Shown one piece after another: positions 37,001-49,000 of a stretch of DNA of 64,000 nucleotides. Numbering within the stretch: the first letter of the stretch is position 1; the number at the start of each line of letters is the position of its first letter. This DNA comes from Zonotrichia leucophrys gambelii (Eukaryota > Chordata > Aves > Passeriformes > Passerellidae). A program made the translations under genes and the position numbers. Under the pieces are notes generated by a model, which saw only the letters and a program-made list of their open reading frames with translations, did no database searches and had not been told where the DNA came from. The DNA lies in assembly GCF_028769735.1 (NCBI RefSeq), contig NC_088177.1:9984599-10048598 (forward strand), in the 5' to 3' direction.

Positions 37001-40000
37001 AAAGTACAGATCTTAACACTACTGAGAGCAAACATCAGGCATTTCTGTACAGATGGGCCTGAGCTCTCAGCATGTTTTGTCAGAGCTGGACTTTTGATAG
37101 GAATTGCAGGAGTTTTGTTGTTTTTCTTTGCTAAATCAAGAAGCCACTAGTGAAAAGCAATTATTTCTAAATCTGGAACAGGCTCAGTGGTATTTGTCTG
37201 AAGGCTCTCTAGGGCAAGGCAGGTGGAACAAGAGGAGAGGGCTGTGCTGAGATGATGATGATGGTGATGATGATGATGATGGTTCATCCTGGCTTGTGGA
37301 GGCTCAGGCAGCAGCACAAGCAGTGAGAGTTCATCCTGAGCACACACAGAGCTGTGGAATATCCTGAGCTGGAAGGGACCCACAGGGATCATCAGTCCAA
37401 GCCCTGGCCCTGCACAGACCCCCAACCATCCCACCCTGTGCATCCCTGGGAGTGTTATCCACTGGGGCTGTGCCCGTTCCCTGGGGAGCCTGGGCACTGC
37501 CCAGCACCCTCTGGGGGAGAACCTTTTCCTAAAATCCAGCCTAAGCATCCCCTGACATAGCTCCAGCCATGCCCTGCATCCAGAGGAATCACAGGGAGCA
37601 GAGATTGGAGCTGCCCCAGGGATGGAAGGTGCCAGCCATGCTGAGCTCTGCCCTCATCTCCTCTGCTCCAGCTGAACAATCCAAGTGCCTTCAGCTGCTC
37701 ATGTGGCCCCTGCAGGCCCTTCCCCATCTTCTGTCCCTCCTTTGATGGCTCTCTGACAGCTTTAGATCTTCTCAAAAGCTGCCCCAGCCCAGGGCAGACA
37801 GGACAGTCCCCTCCCTGGCCTGGCTGGCACTGCTGGGGTGATCCCCCAGGACAGGGATGTCCCTCCTGGCTCCAGGCACTGCTGGCTCACATCCAGCTGG
37901 CCATCCACCAGCACTGCCAGATCCCTGCTGCCCTCTCACTCACTCCCAAGTGTGGGCATACCTCAGTGCCCAGCTGTGAACACATCTGCTCACTGGCAGA
38001 CACTTACAGAAAGAAAGTGAAGGCACTGACAGACTTAATTGTGGTGGAGGCACTTAGGAAGCTTTGCCTTCTCTCTGGATAGGGTAGGTTGTGTCCTAGC
38101 CCTGCATTGAGAGTCTGGATGTGCTTTGGGATAGGGTAGGTTGTATCCTAGCCCTGCATTGAGAGTCTGCATGTGCTTTGGGATCCTTTGGATAGGGCAG
38201 GTTGTATCCTAGCCTTGCCTCTGATGGTCTGGGTGTGCTTTGGGACCCTTTGGATTGGGTAGGTTGTGTCCTAGCCCTGCATTGAGAGTCTGGATGTGCT
38301 TTGGGATAGGGTAGGTTGTATCCTAGCCCTGCATTGAGAGTCTGGATGTGCTTTGGGATAGGGCAGGTTGTATCCTAGCCCTGCATTGAGAGTCTGGATA
38401 TGCTTTGGGTCCCTCTGGATAGAGTGGATTGTATCCTAGCCCTGCATTGAGAGTCTGCATGTGCTTTGGGATCCTTTGGATTGGGTAGGTTGTATCCTAG
38501 CCTTGCCTCTGATGGTCTGGGTGTGCTTTGGGATCCTTTGGATTGGGTAGGTTGTATCCTAACCCTCCCTCTGACAGTCTGATACAACCTTTGGATAGGG
38601 TGGGTTGTATCCTAGCCTTGCCTCTGACAGTGTGGGTGTGCTCTGGGCCCCTTTGGATAGGGTAGGTTGTGTCCTAACCCTGCCTCTGACAGTCTGGATG
38701 TGCTCTGGGACCCTTTGGATAGGGCAGGTTGTATCCTAGCCCTGCCTCTGACAGTGTGGATGTGCTTTGGGACCCTTTGGATAGGGCAGGTTGTATCCTA
38801 GCCTTGCCTCTGACAGTCTGGGTGTGCTCTGGGCCCCTTTGGATAGGGTAGGTTGTATCCTAGCCTTGCCTCTGACAGTGTGGGTGTGCTCTGGGCCCCT
38901 CTGGAGTGAGGATTTGCTGCAGTGCTAACTTGCATTTCTGGCACTGATAAGTTTGTTTAGGCAGTGACGTTTGGCATAGCACTCATTCCTGAGAGAGGAT
39001 CCTTCTCACAAGCCCTCCTCAGACCTGACAGATCTCAGCAGTGGCTTTCCCCTGCTGACTGCTGCTCACTGCTGGAGCTCAGGTGGCTCTCAGAGAAGCA
39101 GCAGGAGCTCTGTTGCAGCTGATCAGACTGGTAAGATGGGGCTTCTTGGAGGGGTTGCACTGACTGCAGTGCCTCTTTCCTTCTTCTTAATTCCAGGTTT
39201 TGTAGATACCATGCTGTGTTAAGCTCTAGCCTAACAATTTTTCTCTGCTGTGGGCCATATTTCCATTGCAAGCTGTGCTGTGCTACTTTAAGGGCAGGAA
39301 ATGATCTTAATTTGATTTGTCACCAAAAATCCCCTTTGCTTTTGTGAGGAAGTTAAGTGCAAGATGTGAGCTGGAGCAGGGACAGCCACAGTTCTGAACA
39401 GTGAAACTGTTTTGATACCTGAGCAGAGAACATGGCACAGGCAGAGGAATTTCAGGCTTCCCTTCCCTGATTGTTCAGGAGCCTGGAAGCTGGAAACTGT
39501 GCCTCAGTCCTGGCCTTTCACTGAATTTAAGATCCCTGTACTTGCAGTAGGTGTTTGGTTGGATGCCCTCTGTGGCAGTGCTGCAGGAACTCATTTTGGA
39601 CACCCCACTGGTGGCAAAGAGCTTCACCCTAAAAGGGTTTTAACCCTTTTAATCCATGGAAAACAGGCACTTTGGCCATATAAAGGCTTGTGGGGTGATT
39701 TTGCTCGTGTTATGTTTCCAGCTGTGGTGAGCTCTGATATTGCTGACATTTTTGTAATGTGGCTCTGGATTTATTCTGAGATTGCTGTCAGAGGAGGCTG
39801 AACTCTGATCCCACTGCACCTACTTTGCACAGAGCAGCCAAAACAAAGATATGCATGCTGGAGTTCCTTGGAAAATTACTTCCTTTTCCTGCTTTTTTAT
39901 GCACTGAAGTACAAATGGCCCCAGTTGTTGGTGGAGAGGAAGATAACCTGTGGTGCAAATGAGAAATGGTAGTGTTGTGTAAATTAAAGGTACCATTAGG

Positions 40001-43000
40001 TGAATCCCTATTTAAATCTCATTTTCTGGCAAGTATTCTGTCAATCCTTTATGTTTGTGTGTGGAGAAGTCCCAAAGCCAGGATATTTTTATGAAGGGCT
40101 GTGCTGAGTGCATGTGAAGGTGGAGAAGTTCTTCTCAGCCCATTTAACAATTGCAGTGCTCTTGATTGAATGCTAATACAGAATCAAGTGTTTGGGGCAA
40201 GAATTCTGTACAACTTCAAATAAACATAAACATTTCTCTCCTGACCTTTTTCTGTTTCATTTATTGCTGAATCAACTGCCAGAGGGCTTGGGAGGGACTG
40301 GGGGAAAGCTGGAAACCTGGAGGTCCCTCTGGTGGCTGATTCCTGTAGGAAAAATTTATCTTTTTAAAAGGTACTGTGAATACATTAGTCTAAACATGAG
40401 CACGATGAAAGCTGTATAAAATATTCATCTAAAGTAGATTTCTCTTTTTCTACAAGGCAGATTTTGGTGCATCACTGCCCTGTAACCATAAAATTAAATG
40501 CTGCTTGTTTCAACCTGGCTTTTTGCTTAGAAAAGTGCTGTGTAGCAGGAGGCAGCTGTGTAATGTAAGGATGTTATTTTGGTGTGAGGAACTGGCTTTT
40601 CTTGAAATTGATTGAGTTCTTAAGTGTTAATATTTAAATGAATTGTTAGGGATAGTTGCTGGTTTTGAGGAGGAACTGCTCTGAGTATGACATTCATGGC
40701 ACTGAGTGGATGAAGATGAAATCTGGCTTTTTCCTTAACCAGCTCAATTTTAGATGTTACTTAATAGCTTTCATTATTAGAGATTATGCTCCATCAGAGT
40801 CATTATTTAAGATAGTTTTGCAATAAAGGTGTAGCAGGCTTCACAGGTGTGGCTAGGAATGCTCTGAGTAGAAACACTCACTGCAGTCATGTCTCTCACC
40901 ACGTTGTCTTCAACATTCCCCTTTGTAAATGCAAGCTTCTGTTTGACTCATGTGATGAGTCAAATTTATTTTATTTTATTTTATTTTATTTTATTTTATT
41001 TTATTTTATTTTATTTTATTTTATTTTATTTTATTTTATTTTATTCTATTATATTTTATTCTATTTTCCTCATATGCTGCATCATTAAAACAATATCAAT
41101 ATTTGCTCCCTTCTTTATTTTGCTGAAAACTGAGATTGCACTTGGTTCCACAAAACAGAGGCCATTGTGCAGATGGCTAAAGGAACATAAATGTTTTGAG
41201 TTGTGCCCTGCAGGACAGATTTTGCAAAGGCTGTACACAGATTTCCAGAGGTACATGTGTGTGGACACAGACATCTTTTGTCACATGCCTTTATTGGCAC
41301 TGCCACAACTGTCCTGATAAACAACACCACAGTGTTTGGCCAGGCTAGAAGGCTGCCAAATGCAGCACTTGGAGCTGTCTGGCATGAAAATAAAAAGCTG
41401 TTTGTACAATTCAGTCCATCTTGTTCATTGAGTCTGAGCTAAATTGTCTGCCTTCATTAATGACCCTCTCTTATTGCCTCCAAATTCAGAAATCGGAGCG
41501 ATTTTTCCCTAAAGATTTTATGTATTCAGTGTCTTGGCAAGTTTAGATCTAGTGCTTTAAGTCTGGCTTATTTTACTTTGAAGCCTCAGCCTTAAGTTTT
41601 CTTAATGCTAATTCACAGGGAATTTTAGCTGTGAGATGTCAGTGTGAAAAGCTGATTTGTAACACAGTTCTGAGATTTTTTTAACAGGGTAACCTAGGTA
41701 AATTGATTAATAATGAGTGAGATTATCCCCATATTGTTCTATATAATAAAAGAAAAAAAATCTCCAAACAACTGTGCCAAATGTGGACTGATTAGAAAGA
41801 GATGTAGGTTTTGAGTGTGTTTTCAGTGGAAATTATCAATTTAACCTCAATTATGCCCTGCCTTCCCCTGAATCAGCTCTGTCCTGATTGTTTTTCCTGT
41901 AGTTTCAAAAACACTATTCCCTTTGCCAGTTAGGCTCTTCATTAATTTTTCTAGGAGTCTTTTGGGAAACCAGCTTGACTGTGCTGAATGTCCCAAGAAG
42001 AATTCAGGTTATGTTGAGTTCTGCTGAGTTTTTAATTTAATTCAGTCCTTTTTACACTTGATTCCATTTCAGATGGAGATGTTCTGTAACTTTTAAACCC
42101 TTTATCTGTCTGCATCCATGGTAATTTTCTGTCCTCCTAAATACTGCTTTCTCACTGTTTGGGTTCTTCTAGACTAGTTTTGGTACAGGATCTCTCTTGT
42201 AAATTAGCAAATTGCAGTGAAGTACTGAAACCCTTAAAAAACCATTTATTTAGACTTAGGACTGATCCCTGATTTTTGATTTGAGGGTCAGTTTTGTAGT
42301 CTAGGATCTTTGCTTGAAGTCCCTGTTTGTCTTGAGAGGGGAATATTAACCACAGGTTTGAAGCTTTAGATTTCAAGTCTAATTTGGTACCTTGCTTTTT
42401 GGGATGGGGAAGATGTGGTGGCATTTCTGGGATATTACTGCTTTCTCCTACCCTTTATTGATTCTATTAATAATTCCTTCTCAACCTCTCTTTTACAGAT
42501 TGAGGAAAGGCCAGAAAAAGACTTTGAGAAGGTAAGAAGGATCTTATCAATTATTCTGACAATAGTGCTTTGTTCAATCTTTTCCATGGGTACAGCTTGC
42601 CATGAGTGCACAGAAATCTCCTATAAAATCCATTGTGAGGCAAAAATTGGAATTTCTGGAGCCTTCTGCTGCATTTTTGAAGATGAACTTTTGAGCCCCT
42701 GCTTACTCAATGTTAAGTAGCTGACCTCCAACAGCAGTTGGCTGAAACTGCTTTAGGCTAAGCCACACAAACACTGTGTGTGTTTATTAGATCTTAATTA
42801 TGAGACCTAAGTTATTTATGTAAAAATAAATAAATCATCATAATAAAAGAGGAGGCTGCTGCATTAACCCTGAGTACAGTCAAACAGTTCATGTGGCCAC
42901 TGCTGCAGAGTAAATAAATATCTGTAAAGGAGAGGAGCTTCCAAAGCTTCCACAAAATGTATTTTTACAATTTTTGAACATGTGTGGCAGGCTGATAGAA

Positions 43001-46000
43001 GCCCCTAAAGACTTTCTCCAATTAAGAATTAACAGTTAGAAGCTAAACTATGCAAACTCCTATTGCAGTCTTATTTAAATACTTCTGATCTGCTTTTTCT
43101 CATTAGTTTCCCTTGTTAAATCTTGATTTAGATTTTTTTTACTTCTTGGAAAGTTTGATTTTAATCAGAAGCGCATCATTTAGAAGTGCAAGGATTGGTA
43201 TAAAAAAAAGAAAAGGGGAAAGCTACAAACCCATAATTTATGTGGAAAAGAAAGTTCTGAGCAGTTTATGTGTGTGTGATTGTAGGGAGCACGAACTGTC
43301 TCAAGTTTGTCAGCAGCTACCTTGGCCTCTCTGGGAGGCACTTCTTCACGGAGAGGCAGTGGGGACACGTCCATCTCAGCTGACACAGAGGCTTCCATCA
43401 GGGAAATCAAGGTGAGGAGTGCTCATCCCAGAATAAATCAGGCAATGTCCTTCAGGGGCAGTGAGTGGGCTGCTGGAAGGAGAAGCTGTGCTGGAGATGT
43501 GTCTCAGATGGGATCTCCGAGCCTGGAGCAGGGAATGGGAGGAGGGTGGGGATAACACAGAGGAGAGGGCCTGGCACAGAGGGTGATCAGCACTGAAAGG
43601 GACAGAGGAGAGGGCCTGGCACAGAGGGTGATCAGCACTGAAAGGGACAGAGGAGGGCTGGGATTGATGGAGCCTTTGAACCTGGGTCTGCACCTCGTCC
43701 TTAACACTGCAGATTCTGTTTTTTCCAGCCAAGAGAATCAGAATTAGCCCAACCCCCTGACCATGAAATCTGGTGGTGTGGTAAGGCCTCAGCTTAGGCT
43801 CAGAGCCCTTGAGGAGTGTGGGAGAGGTGTTGGGAGCAGCACCTTGAGCCCTGCTGGTCCCTGCCAGCTGCCCCCTGCCCTTAGGGCTGTCACTGACCTT
43901 TGTCACCTCCCTCAGGACATCTATGAGCTAAAGGACCAGATTCAGGATGTAGAAGGCAAATACATGCAGGGGCTGAAAGAGCTGAAGGTACTGAGTGCTG
44001 TGTGAACATTAACCCAGAGCTGCCCCTGCATGCTGTTCTCCTGGGAACTAAACTGGGTGCAGAGTGTCCCAATAACTGTGGCAGACTCTTCTGACTGGGG
44101 GGTTGTGGTGGGAAATGCTTCCAAGTGCTCCCTGAAAGGCTCCTGGTTGCTACTTGCACGTTGTCTTTGCTGGTTTGCATTGTTTTTCTAGCAAATTAAA
44201 ATTATTTGGGGTTTTTCAATATAATTTCCTAATCCAGGAAACTATATAAAATATAAAATATATATAGCAAATTATAAAAAATATATAAAAATTATATAAA
44301 TAAAATATATTAAAAAATATATATAAATAAAATGTATATAGCAAATATACTATATAATATAAATAGCAAATTATAAAATATATATATAAATAAAAATATA
44401 TAAATAAAATACATATAAATAAAATATATATAAATAAAATGTATATACCAAATATACTATATAATATAGATAGCAAATTATAAAATATATATAAATGAAA
44501 ATATATAAATAAAATATATGTAAATAAAAATATATATTAATAAATATATATATAAATAAAATGTATATAGCAAATATACTATATAAAATATATATAGCAA
44601 ATTAAAATTATTTGGGTTTTTTTAATATAGTTTCCTAATCCAGGAAACTATATAAAATATAATATATATAGAGCAAATTATAAAATATATATAAATAAAT
44701 ATATAGAAATAAAAAAATGGTATATAGCAAATATGCTATATAATATATATAACAAATTATAAAATATATATAAATAAAAATATATAAATAAAATATATGT
44801 AAATAAAACATATAAATAAATATATATATAAATAAAATGTATATAGCAAATATACTATATAAAACATATATAGCAAATTAAAATTATTTGGGGTTTTTTG
44901 TATAGTTTCCTAATCCAGTACTGGGAGATGAACTAGAACTCATCTCCTACAGTACTAAAAACAAATATGAGTTTAGAACCTTGTCTGTTTTTATTTTTAT
45001 AAGGCCATGTGAAGTGTCATTTTGGTTTCCCCTTAAAAAATTCTTGCAACAAAACTCCATTTATCAAAGCCACTTCATTTAACATGAAGAAGGAATTGTG
45101 AAGCTCTTGCTGCTTCCATGAAGCCATAAATACATTTTGCATAAACAAAATTTTATTTTGTTTATAAATACAACGTAAATATAACAACCAACTTGTACAT
45201 CCATGTTCCACCCACCTCCTAAGTGAGCAGTGACACAAGCTGTGGCTTTTTGGGAAAGGCAAATAGATAAATTCAACATTTGCCAGCATTAATTGCTGAT
45301 TGTGTCATCAGCTCAGTGCTGACAGATGAAGGTGTTGCCATTTTAAGTGAGTTTTATGAAAACAGCAGTAGTTAATCCTTTTTTTGGTTAAATTTTTGTT
45401 TTCTTTGTGGTCGCTGAATAGCAGATAAAGCAAAATAATCACACTGCATAGAAATGTTTCAATCCATGTCCCTTTAGGGGTGATTTGGACCTAAGCTGCA
45501 CTGTTTGATGCTAAGACACCAAAACATGGCATGCTGAAGGAGTGGAGCAGAACTTCCTTAACTTCTTCCTTGCATATGCTTCCTTTCCAGCTCCTTTTTG
45601 AGCTTTCCAAATCCTGATGCCTTTCCTGTGCTTGCCATTTCTCATCTGGAGCTGGAAAGTGCCCCAAAACACAGTCAAACATTTGGAACTGGAGAAATTT
45701 CTATCCTAAAAGAAAAAAATATCTCATTTGTTAATAGAAATGCCAGTTAAACTGATTTAGATTTTGCCACTGTCATCCTTAGTTCTATTATCAGCTGGAA
45801 AAGGAAGTATATGAAATTCACCCCTACTTCAGCTGAAATAATTAAAATTACACAAGTTCCATGAGAAATTGTTTGATCTGTAAAAATGTTGACACGTGTG
45901 TCCTCCTTGTTTGCACATTTACACTCCTTTGTTTACATAACTCTTTGTTTATATAACTCTTTTATTTCTTTATGAAAATCAAGTAGTGCATAGTTTGCAT

Positions 46001-49000
46001 AAATGAAAAATTATGCTAATCTTTATTTGTTGTTATAAATGTCTCAGTATCTTGTATTCAGGTCAAGCTGGCAGAAGGGGTTTTCAGGATTCTGGGAATT
46101 GTTTCTTAGAGAGTAAATTTGTAAAGAAGGGATGTAATATGGGAAATCACACATCAGATCACAAAAGCTGCACCTTTCTCTGTCACAGTGAATCCCGAGT
46201 CAGTATTGAGGATTCCCACATTGCAAGGATCTCTGAAATTACTGGCCGTCAAGCTGCCTGAATTTCAGGCTCAAATCATCCAAAGTGATTTTAATCAAGG
46301 CCAGTTCACCTTTAAAAATAAAAAAAACCCCAACTTGCCATCTTGAGCAGCAGCTTAGAGCTGCCAACGTGCAGGGGCAGGGGGAGGAGGGAGAAGGAGG
46401 GAGAGCAGGAAGGCAGGAGCTGCAGCAGCAGAGCTCAGGAAGCGCTGGATCCGTGCTGAGGTAAGGCTGCTTGCTTGGCAGCACAACCCTGATGGGGACT
46501 GGGCAGGTTTTCCTCACCTTGGGGCAGCTGGGAGCCTCCAGCACAGGATTTGTGCTGCTTTCCATAGGCAAATTTTGGTGCCTTATTTCCTCACTGAAGG
46601 TCTTGGTTGGCAAAGTGTCCTCCTCTATTTCTGGCTCTGACCGAGCTGCTTTTTCCCTGCAGGACTCTCTGGCTGAAGTTGAGGAGAAATACAAGAAGGC
46701 TATGGTGTCAAATGCTCAGCTGGACAATGAGAAAACCAATTTCATGTACCAGGTGGACACCCTGAAGGATGCACTCCTAGAGTTAGAGGAGCAGCTGGCA
46801 GAATCCAGGAGGCAATATGAAGAGAAAAGTAAAGTATGTAAAGAGCTCTGGCATGGGGAAAAAACAGGGAGAGATTTGGAGGGGGGGAGAGATCTTTGGG
46901 AGGAGGCAGCTAAATTATTATTCAATATTTTGCATTACTGGTTTAATTAGCATTAAGTGAAATACCAATTTGTTGTGTACTTGTGATCGTACAAATGAGA
47001 ATTTTCCCTAAGCCATTTCTGAAGAAGGGGAGAAATGTTCTGGCTGGTAAAGGCTATATTGGTATTATCACACCTCCTTTTATATTCCATCTCCAAAGTA
47101 AATTCATGGGGTTTGTCCATAGGGACTTCTGGAGCAGTTTTGCACACAAAGGTGTCTCCAGGCAGCCTGTGGGAGGGTTGTGCAGTTCAGTGGTGGTTAA
47201 ATGTTGAATTAAGTTTTACATTAATTCAGCAGCTGGCAGCGATTTGTTCTTAAATAATAAATCTGGGGCTTATGTTTTCAGAACTGTCTTCTTGTAGTTT
47301 GGGGCATTTCACTACACTCCACTTCAAAACACAGTTCCTGAAAGATACTGTGTGGTTTTTTTTCTTTTTATTTAAAAGTCCAGCTAACTTTCAGTTCATG
47401 GCCATGTGGGAAGAGTGGGTTAAATTGCCATCCATTCATCTGTGCAGTCTGAAGGACTGGAGTGTAAAAGCTCTTCAGCCTGCTGCTCAGCTTGTGAAAT
47501 GGGCTAAATGATGTCTGCCACTTCTATATTTGGTGCAATAATAGCATCTTGGAAAAAGGACAAACTCGTTAAAAATTGCACTCTTGTGGGATTGTGATTA
47601 GAGGGATATTCATGAATTACATTGCAGTAAGCATTTTCTTTGTGTTTGGGCTTATTTTCCTCTTTTTGATGGGATGCTATTTTTGATTAATATTAATCTA
47701 GTGAATATTTTGTTATTCACAGGAATTTGAGAGGGAGAAACACGCTCATAGCATATTGCAGTTTCAGTTCATGGAAATCAAAGAGGCTTTGAAGCAGAGA
47801 GAAGAAATGCTTGCAGTAAGTAACTGGTTTTTTCTTTTAATGGCTTCTTTGATTGGTACATTCCCAAGCAGCAGTAGAGTGGAGAATGTGAGGCATGGAG
47901 AATTTTATTCCCTATTCAAGTTTCTCACCAGAAGAAATATTAGTGTTTCAGGCCAAACAGGTTCAGAGCTGACTAATGCAAATAGTACTTTCCTAAGTAT
48001 TACCTTATTCTTCCTAAGTATTGCATTTTGGACAGCTGTTTGTGGAGATGCAGAGGAAAATAACAGAACTGGAAAATACAAGAACAGTAACTTGTTTTAA
48101 GTGATGTTGTGGATAACAAGATTGTCTTCAGGAGCACAGGTTCAGTTGGGATGTCAGGAACTGTGCATTGAAGTTACTCAATTACTTTAGCACCTGACTT
48201 TTTTCATTCTTTGGCATCACTGCAATCTTGGCCTTCCTTGTTAACCTGTTACCTGCTTTCTGTCTTCTTGTTTTGCTCCTGCCCCTCAGGAAATCCAACA
48301 GCTGCAACAGAAACAGCAGAGCTATGTCAGGGAAATTTCTGATCTCCAGGAGACAATAGAGTGGAAAGACAAAAAAATAGGGGTAGGACTTGTCAACTCC
48401 TCCAATGTGTTCAAAGTGACACTGATCCTGCTTTTGTAAAACCCCTCTGTAGTGCCTTTGCTTGCTGTGGCTGTCCTATGGTGTTGCCAGTGAAGTAGCA
48501 AATAGCAAGTGTTGTCTTTGGCCAGTAGTACCTTAAAATCCAAGGAAAACCTAGCAGCTGCTCTGCTTTCAAACCACGGGCAATTGATTTGCTGTGCTGC
48601 ACCATTTGCATTTGCCATATGGGGAAAGGAAGTGCTATTTATAATGCAATTCCATCAGCACTGAGTTTTCTCTTGTTCGGATTCAATCTGCAGACTGAGC
48701 AGAAACTGGAGTGGGATAAAGAGGTAATGGAGCTATTTATAGGAGGTTGGGATGAAAGTCTCCCTTGCTTCTCATCCCTTCCCACCACCTCTTATCAAAG
48801 CCACATGGAAAGCCACTCTGGTTTTCTTTTGCAGCTGAACACTGAAAGGCTTCCTGAAGAAAGTAGGAGAAAGAAATCTGGCAGCTTGCCCATGTTTGTG
48901 ATGTCCAATATTTTGTAGCAGCTTGAAACTGAAAATTGCCTAATTTTTTTTTAAATTGATCTATTTGTACTTAGATAGAAATACTGGGAGGGGGAAGTTC

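Larger units (their letters stand above)
34195..42498 (+). other. Large LRRFIP1 intron (8.3 kb)
   Basis: The largest intron inside the gene here. It holds a 61-bp-period duplication at 34700, a solo LTR (35139), a long antisense CR1 (37350), a GAT-rich microsatellite at about 37252-37285, the 14-copy minisatellite (38070) and the TTTTA microsatellite (40965). No convincing exon was seen. A 9-bp AG..GT segment at 36952-36960 is not supported. Confidence 0.7.
43412..43915 (+). other. LRRFIP1 intron with duplication and candidate poison exon
   Basis: A short intron of 504 bp that includes a 45-bp-period duplication (43558-43648) and a 52-bp splice-competent segment at 43729-43780, described separately. 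Confidence 0.75.

Noticed and set aside
40849..41317. Hydrophobic open frames over the TTTTA repeat
   Set aside because: Pure microsatellite translation in several frames.
44216..44476. Minus-strand Ile/Tyr-rich open frame
   Set aside because: Translation of the AT-rich repeat array.
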